A stretch of DNA of 64,000 bases from Gymnorhina tibicen (taxonomy: Eukaryota; Chordata; Aves; Passeriformes; Artamidae), in contig VXAZ01003899.1 of assembly GCA_013399875.1 (NCBI GenBank), forward strand, positions 2,403,817 through 2,467,816. Reading direction: 5' to 3'. The notes below the pieces were generated by a model. It worked only from the letters and a program-made list of their open reading frames with translations, had not been told where the DNA came from and made no database searches. This document shows, piece by piece, positions 13,901-26,259 of the stretch (position 1 is the stretch's first letter; each line of letters begins with the position of its first letter). The position numbers and the translations under genes were made by a program.

Positions 13901-16318
13901 CATGTATGTGAAAAGGCAGATTTGCATATCATATTTCTCTGGACAGTGCACTGACCTGTGTAAAACAACCTACCAGACAGTAATTTTCTTTCATGAAACA
14001 CCAATTTTTCTGATGTCTTCAAGGCAAAAAATGTAGACAGCCCAGTTCTCAAAGTCACAGACAAAAATACCTTCATAGATTTATGAAGGGAATAAATACA
14101 ACTTTGCTAACCATCCACTTCCATGCATTCTAATGGCAACATGTTGCAATTAATAAAACAAGCATGTCCCATACTGGGGGAAAATGCTGACCATGCCAGA
14201 ATAAGAGGGACCATATATTGTCCAAGCATGTAAATAGATTAAGTGACAGCATAATTAATCCTCAGTACATAATCAATGAGGAACAGTAAGGCCTTGTGAA
14301 AAATTGAAGACTTCGGTATGAGACTGAATTTTCTCTGAGCTAAAATGTGGAGTCACTAGTCAATGAATCCTCCCTCAGGAGACTGTAACAAATACCGAGA
14401 ACCAGCTCAAGGACAGCCAGAGTTGTAAATTGAGAGCTATAAAAAAATAATAATCTAACAATTGTGCCAACGTGTTTATAATTTATAGGTTGGCATTACA
14501 GGTGAGAAATAGGGGTTAGCAGTCTGTTATAATCTGAACTTCAGTCAGTAAAGCACTGCAGAACCTCTAAATCACCACTTCTTTCATTTCACATAGTTTA
14601 AAAACATATAATAAAACTATCAGACAAAGACACTTTCTTTCAGGGTTTGAAGCTGGAGCTGTGGATACCAATCTGTTCAAAGTTAGAGTGCTACTAGGGA
14701 GTCCAGCAAAGGGAAGCTCTTAATTTTCCTTATACTCTTTTCGTTTTCACATTGGGTACTTGCCATAGAAGTACAAAAAGCACAGGGTCTTTTTGTTATA
14801 ATTGAGGCAGGCCAGAAAATAAGAGTTCCATTTCACATTAAATTTCGGTGTTCTCAAATTTAATTCCATTTTGATAATCTAATTCAAGGTACTGAAAAAA
14901 AGTTTGAGCATGCATTTAAATGGAGCGAAACTGGAACCTTTAATCCTACACAGTGCTGAGTAACTCTGAGTTTCAAATTCCCTTCTCCCAGTGGGTGTTG
15001 AGGTCAGTGCTCACCACAGAGCAAATTGGAGTCTAGCAGGACTGTTCTTTGAAAATAGGGGAGGCTGCCTCATCGTGCTCTGCAGGGACAGAGTAGCTTT
15101 TCCAAAAGGGTTTATATATGAAGGTTTTGGGTTGTTTCTTGGAAGTGACTTCCCCTTTAGGAAAAGTGAATTAAATGGAGCAACTCTGCCTGCATTTGCT
15201 AATAACTGGACAGACAGCAGTACAGCACTTTTACATTTTTTTCAGTCATTCATCTTTCAAAGTTCCCCATGCTTCCCATGAACAGACCAGTCATTATTGC
15301 CAATCAATCTTCTTACAGCCTGTATATTGTATAGGAGGGTACTGGAGCATAGTATGTAAAGATGGTTCTATATCCACTGCAACTTTCCCTTAACGATAAA
15401 GTATTGCAATAAAAACTTAAAATACTTACAAGCAACCTTCAAGATTCTGTCCATTTATCTGACATAATCACCATTTGAGCTGTAACTCATCTTCCCTTAC
15501 AACTGATCTACTGTATTCCTCTGCCATTGTGATGTGAATTTAACCTGAACTTTGAAATACCAATTGGCACTCAGTATTCTTCCCCCATGGAAAGGCTGGG
15601 GAAAATTTTCATGATCAAATTACTTTTCCACATGCTGCATCTTTCATTTAAATTCCAGCAATTTTTCATGTGCGTTTTTCATTGTTAAGTGCTCCCGTGG
15701 AGAATAGTTGTAGCATTAATGGCAACTAAAAGTTACTACTATTAAAAAATTCTGAAAACTAAAGTAGATCAGTAACACAATAAAAGTGGTAGCGAGTAAG
15801 AGTGCAGCCAACCTTTTATACTGATTGAGTCCAGTGGCCTTTCTACATTCAGAGCCCTTTCTTTGAAACAAGCCTAATGAACACCCTGACAGTGGTGTGA
15901 CAGACAGAAAACCTACCATGTGAGTTCCCCGGCTGTATCTTTGGGGGGGCTTGACGGTGCTTTGACTTGCTGGGGTACTAACTGAATAAGTAAGAAAAAT
16001 TGAAATATTAGACTTCTGTTGTCACAGTGTTCAGTAAAAATGTTTCTCTTAAACTCCACTACCTAGCAGTCAATAAAATCTCAAGATAATGTTAAACAAT
16101 TATTCTGGTCTGTCACAGGTTCCTGGATATTGTAAGAAATTGGGTCGAGTGAGGCAGTGACGAGTCTGCAGACAAGGCTCAACGCTGATTTACCCAGCCA
16201 TCATTGGAACTTGTCCCTAGTACCAAAAGGCTTTTATCACCTTGGAATACTCAGTATGGGAATAAATTTATAATTATTTGATGAATAACTTCAGACCTTC
16301 TCAGGACAAAGGTTAACT
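10975..16318. other. Unique non-coding DNA
   Basis: AT-rich sequence without a recognisable gene or transposon. Open frames are all below 100 codons. A short run of seven G bases lies near 15942. The sequence stays unique up to the boundary of the LTR that follows. Confidence 0.65.
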
Positions 16319-16791
16319 TGTTGCGGTGTGTAGTTTCCTGCATTGGTAAGGCAAGCCACAACCTTCCCGGAGAGCTCTGCGGGGCTATCTTGGGGAGAGC
16401 GGCTGTTCTGCTTCCCGCAGCCCTTCTGGGCGGCCCATGCTGTCCCGGCTCGCTGTCGGCTCCGCAACACGGTGGTGATAAAGGAGGCGAGAAGGCTCCC
16501 TCCCTGGGGACCTCAGAGGATCTTTATTCGCATGATAACACGCTGGTTCCCAAGGGCAGAGAGAAAAGGAACGCAGGGCTTGGAGTCCCTTATCTTGGGG
16601 TAGAGGGGGGTGGAAAGAGCACATGGATTGATGGTCTCAGGGCACAGGGGCGGTACAAGGGTGGAGTTGGGGTAACAAAACCAATGGGAGAAACCCAGGG
16701 GCGTGGTTAGAACTAGGGGCGGGGAAAGGGGGAGCCAGTGGAGAGGGCAGGCAATTTAGTAAGGAAAGGAATGGGGAAATACAACACCACA
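16319..16791 (-). mobile_element. Solo LTR of an endogenous retrovirus, ERVK-like
   Basis: A 473-bp GC-rich block stands out sharply from its AT-rich surroundings. On the minus strand it begins TGTGGTGTTG and ends CCGCAACA, the TG...CA ends expected of an LTR. It contains one AATAAA poly-A signal about 200 bases before its end. The plus-strand flanks are 'ttaact' (16313-16318) and 'ttagct' (16792-16797), a 6-bp target-site duplication with one mismatch. Six bases is usual for class II (ERVK/beta-like) elements. No internal viral sequence adjoins either side, so this is a solo LTR left by recombination between two LTRs. Open frames of up to 130 codons inside it are not genes. The family name was not determined. 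Confidence 0.8.
16523..16528 (-). promoter_or_regulatory. LTR poly-A signal AATAAA
   Basis: The canonical hexamer on the minus strand lies inside the solo LTR, in the position expected near the R/U5 border. It supports the minus orientation of this LTR. It would act only if transcription started in or upstream of the LTR. Confidence 0.6.
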
Positions 16792-16913
16792 TTAGCTCTC
16801 CATAGCTTCAGCCTAGCAAAATGGAGGTTGAAAATGAGAGCTGTAGGATAACAGGAAAGTTGACATCTGCTACATAGATATAGTGTTTCCCTTCTCCCAG
16901 TGGAAATAAATTA

Positions 16914-16972
16914 AGAGAAAACCAAACAAACAAACAAAAAACCCCCAACCAACCAAAAAAAAAAGCCAACCA
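16914..16972. repeat. A-rich (AAAC)n low-complexity tract
   Basis: An A/C tract built from 'caaa' and 'ccaa' units with runs of A. It lies about 120 bases beyond the end of the minus-strand LTR. A similar tract occurs at 33571-33626 and a cleaner (CAAA)n at 43181-43199. No retroposon body is visible beside it. Confidence 0.75.
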
Positions 16973-17002
16973 CAGATGCCCCATTCCAAGGGAATTTTTT
17001 TA

Positions 17003-17027
17003 GACTTAGAATTCAGACTTAGACTTA
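17003..17027. repeat. Short GACTTA repeat
   Basis: The hexamer 'gactta' occurs three times in 25 bases, with an 'gaattca' interruption after the first. It is a minor tandem duplication with no known role. Confidence 0.6.
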
Positions 17028-17033
17028 GAGTTA

Positions 17034-19207
17034 GCCTCAGAGTTTATCAGCAATCCAGCATTCTAGGAGAACCTTCACATACTGCAGGTGAGAAACCATG
17101 AGCCAGAAAAAATGTACTCTCAGCCCACCTTGGCTCTGGGCTTGTCTTACTTGCAGGATCCTGTAATCGAACGAAATGGTTCTGCTGGAAAGTGTGTGGT
17201 GGATTTAAAATCTGCTTCTGGGGGTTACATTTTGCTGTAAACTGGGTTTAAGACAGCTAACCCAGGAGCAAAGGAGCACAGAGGTCAGCACCCAGTGCAA
17301 AGCCCGCACTGAAGCACCTGCTGTTCTGAGATTCCTGCCAGCAAGGCAGCACAAAGCTTTGGCAAGTGCAGTTGGAAAAGTGCAAAATGCCTTACAAGTA
17401 CTTCAGGAAAGAAAGTAGAAGCTGAGTACAAATTTCTAAGAAAGACACTTTTTGAGCAGCCTGCTTTTATCTCAAGGAAATTTAGCATTTCTGTAGACCA
17501 CAGCTACTGCTGGGTCATCTCAGGAAGAAGGGTCCAAGCCCTCTCAACTCTCCCCGTCAAAAGCAACACTTCCAAATTTCTCAGGAACCAGTGAGTACAG
17601 AATGTAAGGCCAAGTGTCACATGAACTCCGTGATACATGTCACGTAACCTGGTATATTATCCTGGCATATTATCCACAAGCTTCCACATCTGAATGGATT
17701 CACTGTACACCAGCTGGTGGAGGCAAATCTGTGTCTGACCAAAGCACAGAGAAAATAATAAGCATGTACATAATTTTAAGTATGGATACTATAATGGATA
17801 TAGTATTTCAGAGAAAAACTGCATGAATTATATAGTGGTGTGGGGCTTTTTTGCTTTCCTTTGTGAAAAAAAATGAATGCAAAGTATATATTTCACTTGA
17901 CATAGTATTAAGCAGATGAAAATAATTTATTTCCAAACTGTCTCTATTTATTTAGCTATTACAAGCTTTATTTGTGAAACAGTCACTCCTTCAAGTGTTC
18001 TCGGGGTAGGTAACTGCAAATATGAATAGCATTCAGAATCTGTTGTTTTAAAATGTTGCCTACAAAGGAACTGGATTTCAAGGAAGAAATTATGAGTCTG
18101 TCAGAACTGGGAATGAGGTGATGCTGCACAGGTTTCTACCACCATAACCCTGAAACCTTTCAGAATTCAAATTCAGGCCCCAAACATGCCTCTCTTATGG
18201 ACAGCTCAACTTCTCAGAAGGCTTCAGGCTTCTAATAGGAAGCTCTTTGCCTGTATGCCAGAGCCAAAGCCACAGCTGTGGTTTAGCAGCATAAATCCAG
18301 ACTTGGGCTACATCCAGGGTAGGTTACATCACCTAAGGCATCTGCTGTATCTTCAGTAGATTGGTTTGTTTTCTCCAGGAGAAAAACAGCTATTTGACCT
18401 GTATGCATATTTCTATATGACTTTCCATTTGTCAATATATGCATCTTTTGTCTGAAGAAGGGAAGTGCCAAACACCTTCTGCAGAAAAGCTTCCTCCAGG
18501 TCAGCCCTGGCAAACTCAGAATGAAAAAGTTATAATGTGGTAAACAGGAAATACACTTTCAAACTTGTCTCACTTTTGTTCAATAATATCTTCTTAGCAA
18601 ATTTACTACATTTGTGTGTGGGTTTTTGGGTTTTTTTCCCCTAATCTCATTATGGAACAAGAAATTGCCTCCATTCCAAGAGATCGATCTCCTTGCACAG
18701 AGCATGATGCTTCTCTACGGCTGCATCTGTAGGAATTAGCATGAGATGAGAAAGACCTTCCTTTTTCCAACAGATTTGCCCAGAACACACAGCCTTCAAA
18801 TGACAGTCATGATGTGCACACCCTCAGGCACTGAAATGAGCCAGCAGGACCAAACCCTACTGCTGCTCCAGTGGGCAGGACATACACGCACCCAGCATGT
18901 GTGCTGGGCTGTTGGCCCTGTCACAGCACTGTGTTGTCCCTGACCTTGTCCTTAGCACTTTGGTGATAAAATAGTGTTGACACTGCCTGAAATAATTTGC
19001 CCTATTCCCTCTCTGCTGCTGGAAAGTTCCTCAATGAGAAATTCTTCTTTGGACATTCCAGCAGGAGATCTGGAATTATACTTGATTACACTGGAACCAC
19101 ATTGACATAGGAGAATATATGTGTGTGAGTGTGTCTTTATACACATGAATTTGTTTTTAATGAAATTTTTAAAAATACTGTTTTCAGTCAATCTAAAATC
19201 AATTTGA
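17034..19207. other. Unique non-coding DNA between two LTRs
   Basis: AT-rich sequence with only short open frames. The two flanking LTRs are of different families and opposite orientation, and each has its own target-site duplication. This stretch is therefore host DNA and not the inside of a provirus. Confidence 0.7.
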
Positions 19208-19212
19208 GGGGC

Positions 19213-19870
19213 TGTCTTGGGGTGACTGTGCTGTTGTATCCCCTACCATTGCTCTATGCCCAGACATGATTCCTGAGCCTTTCTATGCCTTTAAAACTGG
19301 ATGCAAGAGACAGAGAAAAAAAACTGAGCGAACTTTTCAAAACAGTTTGTGCTTCAAGGACACAGAGATTAGCTACTGCTGCTGCGGGCAGGAGAAGCAC
19401 TTCTTCTGGCTTTTCGGTCAGCTTCTTCGGCTCTGTTTCTTCGGAGAGGGACGGAGAGTTGAGTTTTTTTTCCTCTTGGGACTTCGTTTTTTTTCTCCTT
19501 CTTCTCTTCTGGACTTGTTCGGAACACCAGAACATCAGAACCCCACTGGGGGACCTTCCACCGGCCTGGAGCGGGGGGGCCCCCCACGCCAACCCAGCTC
19601 CGAGGAGGAGGAGAGAGACTACACCCACAGAAGGACTCTAAAATCTTTCAGGTTTTCTCTCCAGAGCGAGAGATTTTATTATTTAGCACCATTAGTATTG
19701 TTTTCCTGTGTGTTTGTTAAATAAATAGTTTTATTTTCTCCTTCACTTTCCTCTGAGGAAAATTTGTTTTTTCCCGAACCCAACTGGGGGGAGGGGTGGT
19801 TTGTAACCTGCCTTCCTTTGAGGAGACGTTCCTTTTGGACGTTTCCCTGAATTTGGCCTAAACCGTCACA
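19213..19870 (+). mobile_element. Solo LTR, family A copy 1 (full length)
   Basis: A 658-bp element begins TGTCTTGGGGTGA and ends CCGTCACA. It is flanked by a perfect 5-bp duplication 'ggggc' (19208-19212 and 19871-19875). A copy of the same family lies at 51490-52002; bases 19321-19387 are identical to 51601-51667 and the ends agree. It contains a G7C6 inverted pair near 19573-19585 and an AATAAA at 19720. The second copy continues into a tRNA-Lys primer-binding site, which suggests a Lys-primed retrovirus. Lys priming is common in class II elements, but a 5-bp duplication is more usual for class III, so the class stays open. No internal viral sequence is attached. Open frames of up to 152 codons within it are chance frames. 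Confidence 0.88.
19720..19725 (+). promoter_or_regulatory. LTR poly-A signal AATAAA
   Basis: The canonical hexamer lies about 145 bases before the LTR end and is followed by a T-rich stretch. It supports the plus orientation. The matching part of the second copy is missing from the assembly because of the gap at 51864. Confidence 0.6.
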
Positions 19871-22000
19871 GGGGCAAATTTTCAGCAAAAGTTTAAGAAT
19901 TTTCAAATATTTCATAAAAAAATGAAATATCTAAGTTGCATCCATCATAATTTTATCATATTCTTTGAGACTAATCAAAAACTCAATTTGCATTTGCTAA
20001 TAATTTAATCTCGAATACATTTTAAAGAAAATAATGTCTTTAGCAAGCCAGCTTTCTTTCTATCTAAGGTTGAGAAGAAATCTCTTACCCCCTTTCATGG
20101 AATGAACAATATTTCTTTCCATGAACAATTTTTATTTTCCATACAGATCTGAAACCCTTCTGTCCACACAGTACCCACCTGTTAAATGGGCTTTGCTCAA
20201 AAAACTTGTTAAAATATAGATATATATTTCCTGTTAAAAATAATTTCTATAAATTGAGCATTTCTAAATCAATGTTTATGTAGTAGAAGTATTGCCATTT
20301 TGGTTCAAAAAAAGTCTGGCAGGCTACAATGATTCAGAATACTACTTTAGATGCTTGACCACTGCCTGCATGTCTGTTCCCTGTCATTTTCTTGTACCTA
20401 CTCATGCACTTATCTGACAATATACATCCTCTTGCTTTTTACACTGAGTCTTATCTATTTCCCTTAAACCTGGAAGAAAAAAATTCAGAACCACACCAAA
20501 ATAAGCAATCTGGAAGATGCCAGCTGCATCTCCTCTGTCTGGTCCAAAGCCCTCGTGGCTCACTCTTCTGTACATTGAGCACCATCTGTCCTTCCTCCAC
20601 TTGCTGGAATCTGTCCCCCAGTTTACAGTGAAACCAGCACTGAGGAATGTCTGACACACACGAGCTTGAGGCTGTGCCTTCCTGCAAGGCTTGGCCACCC
20701 ATGCTCTACAGACAGGCTTGGAATGCCACTCTTCCCTCTAGCAGTAGCAATTCCCAAAGCCTGCCCACTCTGAAAACACAGGCTGCCTTCACTCCCGGGC
20801 ACAGGTGAACACTGCAGTCCCTGAAGGCCACATCACATACAATCATGTATGGTTTATGTAGGGACCAGCTATGGTTTCTCCAGCTTCAGAGAAGGGGGTC
20901 CATGCATATCAAAGAGCATGATTTGGCTTTGTGGACTGAGAAGCTCTTAATAATTAAAATGACACACAGACACAGGTGTGAATACTCAGTAGCATATGGG
21001 GGAAGCAGAGGGAGGACATCAATGGCTATTCATCTGCATATCTACTCACTTCACAGTGTCCTTTCTGTATAGACAGTTTTCTTGCAGTGGAAAAGAAAGA
21101 AATGTCAATTAAACAAACTTCTGATCCCGCTTTAGTTGATTGAACACTTGCAAGAATGGATGGTATGGAAACTTCTAAAGCAGACCTTACTTCTGATGGG
21201 GAACAGCTAATTGCCAACACTGAATGTGTGTGAAATATTGATTTAGCTTGTGCGGATACGGAAGCAAGTCCCAGCATACTTTCATCTGTTCTTAAATATA
21301 AATGAAAAAACAATACATTTACTCTAAGGTCACTGTGGGAACAGAGGATCAGCCAAAGCATACGCAGCTTGTGATTTATATTCAGAACCCACCAGCAGCA
21401 AGAAAAGAGAGACTGATACCATCATCTTACAATCAGCTTTTGGATCATGTCTGAGAATGCTGGCAGAGTCCAAGGCTGTTTTCTCCACATTCAGCAAACT
21501 AGCCTAATTCAACAATCAAATATTTGCCTTTTCTATCCTTCAGTGCATGCAGCCACATATAATGCTATTTTATGTAGGCATTAAAAGTATGCAGACACTA
21601 ATTATCACATTCTTGGGTGTCTATTGAATACCAGTAAAAAATTGTAAAGCCTTTAAAGAGAGAAGATGGACATGGCCATGGAAATTTTTCAGGAATCAGG
21701 ACAGACCTGTAATCACTCTTATCACATGAAGAGATAATTAAGAGTTTAACTGTGTTCGGAACAAACAGCTATGTGCAGGGAGGGGGAAGGGTGCAAAACT
21801 GCTCCAGCCATTGACAAGAGTGAAGAACATTTTCATACAGGGCAGCGTTCAAGTTAATTTGATAGGTAGCTCTGGGAGCCCCGTGGATACTCAGAAGGCT
21901 TAGCCAACAAGATTTCATCAAGGTTGTTAGTTGCCTCTCCATCTGCTTCACAAGGAACTCTTGGCAGGCTTAACTCTATTTCCAGTTGCTTAGAGAGACA

Positions 22001-22021
22001 GTTTCAGCCTCAGGATGAAAG
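22001..22021. repeat. Imperfect 21-base palindrome, copy 1
   Basis: Arms 'gtttcagcct' and 'aggatgaaag' around a central c match at 8 of 10 positions. It differs from the perfect palindrome at 22320-22340 at only three bases. Its function is unknown. Confidence 0.6.
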
Positions 22022-22319
22022 TAACATTGGTCTTTTCTTTCTAAACATAGCATTGTAAATTAATTTTCAAGTAATTTTCCCTGCTGAGGTTGAGTTTGGA
22101 AGCAGAATTCACATAAAGTTTTCTCACAAAAACACCAAGTAGTTTATAAGACAAATATTAAAATTAAAAATATTAAAAAGTTCAAAACTAACTGCAAAAC
22201 ATGATTGGTTTTGTGGTGGGTATTTTTTTTCCTTTTAAGTCAAAGGCAAACGATTCACAATGAATAATTTATCTGACATGTATTTTCTTTTTTTTCCATA
22301 GAATTTCCTCTAGTAGTTA

Positions 22320-22340
22320 GTTTCAACCTCAGGTTGAAAC
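22320..22340. repeat. Perfect 21-base palindrome, copy 2
   Basis: Arms 'gtttcaacct' and 'aggttgaaac' are exact reverse complements around a single c. The 'aacctcaggtt' core is partly repeated just downstream as 'aacctcaggttt'. It could be a dimeric factor site, the fold-back end of a small decayed element, or chance. Confidence 0.75.
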
Positions 22341-23230
22341 CTCAGGTTTTAAGCAGACAGCTTTCCTAAAAGTTAAGCCATATTCTGAACTTTCTTGGCA
22401 TGTTCAATACTCCAGAGTCAGAGAGCTGCACAGCAGAATAGAAATGAAGGCATGCACATCTTCAGGCTTAAATTTAATATTAAGCTTCTTTGAGTGCACC
22501 CTCATAAAACTTTGAAGTCTATTCCTTCCCCTGCTTTCCCTTGAGGAACTGACTAGCAGAACAGAACCATGTGAATGCTCATGAAAAGGAGGAGCACGAG
22601 AAAAGCAAATTAACTCAATGCAGTTCTTTGAACTAACATTTGGCAAAGTCTGGATTTAGGATATGACACTGCAGATTTACAGAACGGTAAAGAGCAGAAA
22701 TTCAGCTATTCTCAAATGTGCTGAGTAGAACGTCTATCTGCATGCTCATCATCCAGCAAGCTGAAGCAGAGATAATCTTGCTTGCTCAGCCCTTGTTCAG
22801 ATTTGCAATTTATAGGAGCGGAGTTCAAGTGGCAGAAAGCCTAATGCTGTGTCCCTCTCTGCCTTACGTGGATCAGGCTGAAATCCCTTGGCCAGCCATG
22901 CTGACCCTCCCAGCTCCCCACTCCTCAGCTGGATGGCCGTGGCAGCCCAGCCTGGCCCGGCCCCACTGCAGAAACGAAGTCAGAGGTACAAAGTGCTCCA
23001 TCATTTAAGCTGGCTACAAACAATAAACAACCTGAGAAAGAGTGTGTTGGTCCCAGGTACCCCAGATGCTGCTTCTGCCTGCTCTTTTTTACTTCTATCA
23101 GGCATGACTCAGTGTCTTCCAGACTTAGGAGCGCACACACTCCCTGTTTTGGCTCCTGTTCATATGCAGTGCAGTCTTTCAGTGCAGTTCCATTCCAAAC
23201 AAAACATCAAACAATCATATCACACAGCTT

Positions 23231-23366
23231 AGAATCACAGAAGCACAGAAACACTAAGGTTGGAAAAGACCTCCAAGGTCATTAAGTCCAACCTCTGACC
23301 AAACATCACCACATCAACTAAAACATAGCACCAAGTGCCACATCCAGCTTGCTTTCCTGGGATGTG
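23231..23366 (-). mobile_element. CR1 LINE 3'-end fragment
   Basis: The plus strand reads as the reverse complement of a CR1 tail. It starts 'agaatcacagaagcacag', goes on with 'aaggttggaaaagacctcc' and 'aaggtcattaagtccaacc', and then 'ccaagtgccacatcc'. These correspond in order to the CR1 terminal octamer region, the 'GGTCTTTTCCAACCTTA' block and the 'GTGGCACTT' block. CR1 is the dominant LINE of birds and is almost always truncated at its 5' end, as here. The 5' boundary is uncertain because the match fades after a short deletion near 23350. It has no coding capacity. Confidence 0.88.
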
Positions 23367-23835
23367 AAACCCTTCATTACAAATACAAACCAAATTCAGT
23401 GATACCTAAATTTGCCTCAGGTTCACTCTGTGTGCAATGGCAGTCTTAGATAACAGAAGCACAGGCCATGAGTAATTAAAATCATATTGATTTTACTCAG
23501 TATCACAGTGATGATATGAGTAATGTTAGCCCTCTTATAATGGAATGAAAATACTAAGTGGCTGTGTGAATAAGCATTCATTTTCTGTAAGATATCATCA
23601 GAAATTATTTTTTGAAAAGTATTTCAAATCAATCTGGCAAAATAGATGTTTTTGAGAGACTTTGACTGATACATTTCAAAATAATTTAACCCAGTAAATA
23701 CACAGACATAATTCTTTGCTGAGCCAGAGAAAAAAGCTGGGATGTCTCAATGCACTCGGGTCAGGGATATGCACAAAGAGCACTCATCCTGCTTGCAAGT
23801 GGTGATTTAAGGGAAAAAGTGCTTCTAAAAATTCC

Positions 23836-23852
23836 TCCCTCCCTCCCTCCTT
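23836..23852. repeat. (CCTC)n microsatellite
   Basis: About four tandem copies of the tetranucleotide 'ctcc' in phase. It is short, and likely to vary in length between individuals. Confidence 0.75.
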
Positions 23853-24286
23853 GTTCCCTATACTGCAGATGGCTGTTCCTGCCTGTTCCTGCTCATCCTG
23901 CCTGTCCTGTGCTCTGCGCTCAGCCGGTCAAAGCAGCCCACAAAGCCCATCACCAACTCTGCAAAATTCCTCAGGATATTGCTGGAAGATAGAAGTGTAT
24001 CTGGTGGCTCTTTAGTTGCTGCAGCATTCTTCCAATCTGGCAGAGGCATGACAAATTTGCAAGTCAACATGTTTTAAGATGGATTATCCTTTTCAGAAAA
24101 TGTCTGCGGGGATGGTTTGGGAAAAAATCCTTTAAAAATCTTGTTCCTGCTTTGCTTTTCACACTAAACATGAGAAGAAATATTCAGAGAGGATTTCTGC
24201 ATTCACAGCTAATGGGGGAAGGGATGATGTAAGATCATATCTCATTTATAAGAAGGGTTAAATAGCTTTTGTTTTGCTATTCCAAA

Positions 24287-24330
24287 TAAATATATATTTG
24301 TATGTACACACATATATATATACACACATT
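24287..24330. repeat. TA/CA-rich microsatellite
   Basis: An interrupted alternating purine-pyrimidine tract: 'atatatat', then 'gtacacacat', then 'atatatata' and 'cacaca'. It is a compound dinucleotide repeat. Confidence 0.75.
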
Positions 24331-26259
24331 CCAAATTTTATGGAGATAAACCTGAAATAGCTATCTTTCCACCTTTAGAATGATAATATGAGGAGAATTT
24401 GTCCAAGTTCTGCATCACTGCAAACCCCACATATTTCATAAAGATAATTAACCACAGTAGAAAGCTCCCAGCAATTTAACAGATACAAGCGAAAATTTAA
24501 TGCCTTGGAGGCATATCAGATGTTGGAGGATAGCTTAACTACTGAATTATCCGCTAACCTTCTCTTCCAGCTCTGCCTTGGGGATACTACAAAAGATGTT
24601 TCAAGAATGAGATAGAAGGAACTGAAGGAAAAGCCATGTTAAAAACTTTTAAGGAGTGGCCTAGATCTTGACCTTATCTAAATTAGCTTGGGCTTGCAAA
24701 AGATGGGAAAAGGTTGATGTGGGGGAAAAAGAAGATGATAATGATCAAGTGTCTTGACTTGCAGACAGGCAATAAATCACTTCTATTGAACATGCCATGA
24801 ATGACAACAGAGAGTCTTGGACCTGAGAATGAGTCACTGGAAACATTGTGTCTTCTGAGTCAGCTGAAAGAAAAAAAAGTCTCCTTGGATAGGCATTGTC
24901 TTCCTAATTTGCAGAAATGTAAATAAACATATTTCTCAGTTACAACAAAAAATACAAGCCCCAAACCTTCTGGATAGCCACACGATCAGTAAATCTCCTC
25001 TCCAGTCAAAAATTTTTCATTCGCTATTTCCTTGAGGAAACACACTACACTGCCCAGGGCTGGCCTCCAGGATTTAGAAAAAAATCCCCTATCGACATCT
25101 ACTGATTTCCCTGCAAACTCAGATAAGTTCGGGACCTGTCTGAAGAGAGAAGTCGGCCCTGCTCCCGTTCCCTGCCCCCCGTGTGTGACAGGAGGTGTCC
25201 CACTCCTCGAAGGGACAGCAGGTTCTCCCCTGCCCTTGCTAAGGGTGACCTGGGCACTGCGGTGTCCTGCACATGGGGACAGGTGCTGATGGCAGAAGGG
25301 GCATAGGAAGTGTGGGCAGTCCCCTGCAGAAGCACTGTGGGGTGGGGAGCTGCAGAGTGAGACTCAGGATGGTTCTTGCAGTCATCCATACCCGGATCCA
25401 TCACACCTGATGGCACCAACAAATACATCTGGGGACCTTTGCTCTTAAAGTTCTTCTTCCTGTTGTTTTCTTAACAAAGGAAAAGCCTTAGGTAAAAAGA
25501 AAGAGGACAGTGCAATTCATTTCAGTGACCTTGTTCACACAAGCCAGTATTTTTAAACACAGATTTTAAGTCTAACCACAAACTTTGCAGAAGTAATCTC
25601 CTGCTGTTGCCCTCTCCAGTTTTTCCTTGCTGCAGCAAGAGAGGAGTCAGCAGCCTGAAAAAGATCACTCTACTGTTGCCAACTTTAAAAAGCACCAAAC
25701 AAAAAAAAAAAATTCAAATAAAGCCCAACTCAATGCACACAGCTTCAACAGAGCAGTGTATGAATTCTGAAGGCTCTTAAAATTTGTATTATATGCTTTA
25801 CAAATGTTAACTGCTTAGTTCTTACACTTCATGGGATGCAAAGGCCTAAAGGATTCATAGATGAATTCACTTGATATTCTAGTTTTTTGAGAAGCATGGG
25901 GAGGATAAAGGCTTACAGTTTACGAAAATGAGAACAAAAAGATCACTGGTACTCATTCTACTGAACCAACTACAACAGTTTCCACATGAGTGTACAATAC
26001 ATTTGTGAGCTGCTAAAGGAAAGATGGGTTATGACCTTTAAGATGGGAGTATTTAGAAAAACATGTCTCCCTCTTAGGGGTTTCTGATAGTGAAAGCAGT
26101 GTTTGTTTACATATGTATCTTAAAAGTTTTCTGCACCTCTTTTTACTGGTCATGTTTTCTTTTTTAGGTTTGCAAATTGAGTTGTACTTGTAAAAAACTC
26201 TCAATGCACCTCAGAGTTATGTAACAGTCTAAAGACAACTTCTGCCTTACAGGTGGCAT
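24331..26259. other. Non-coding DNA with a GC-rich patch
   Basis: Mostly AT-rich and unremarkable. From about 25110 to 25350 the sequence is clearly richer in G and C, and both strands stay open for 85 to 109 codons. No domain, splice-consistent exon or LTR ends were recognised. A 13-base A run lies at about 25700. Confidence 0.55.

Larger units (their letters stand above)
19876..23230. other. Unique non-coding DNA with two related palindromes
   Basis: No gene or transposon was recognised. Two similar 21-base palindromes lie at 22001-22021 and 22320-22340 and are listed separately. A somewhat GC-richer patch (22850-23000) carries overlapping open frames of about 100 codons on both strands, without recognisable domains. 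Confidence 0.65.

Noticed and set aside
19254..19724. Open frames of 118 to 152 codons inside the LTR as viral or host genes
   Set aside because: They lie wholly within the LTR and overlap on both strands. The second LTR copy shows the region is regulatory DNA with frame-breaking indels.
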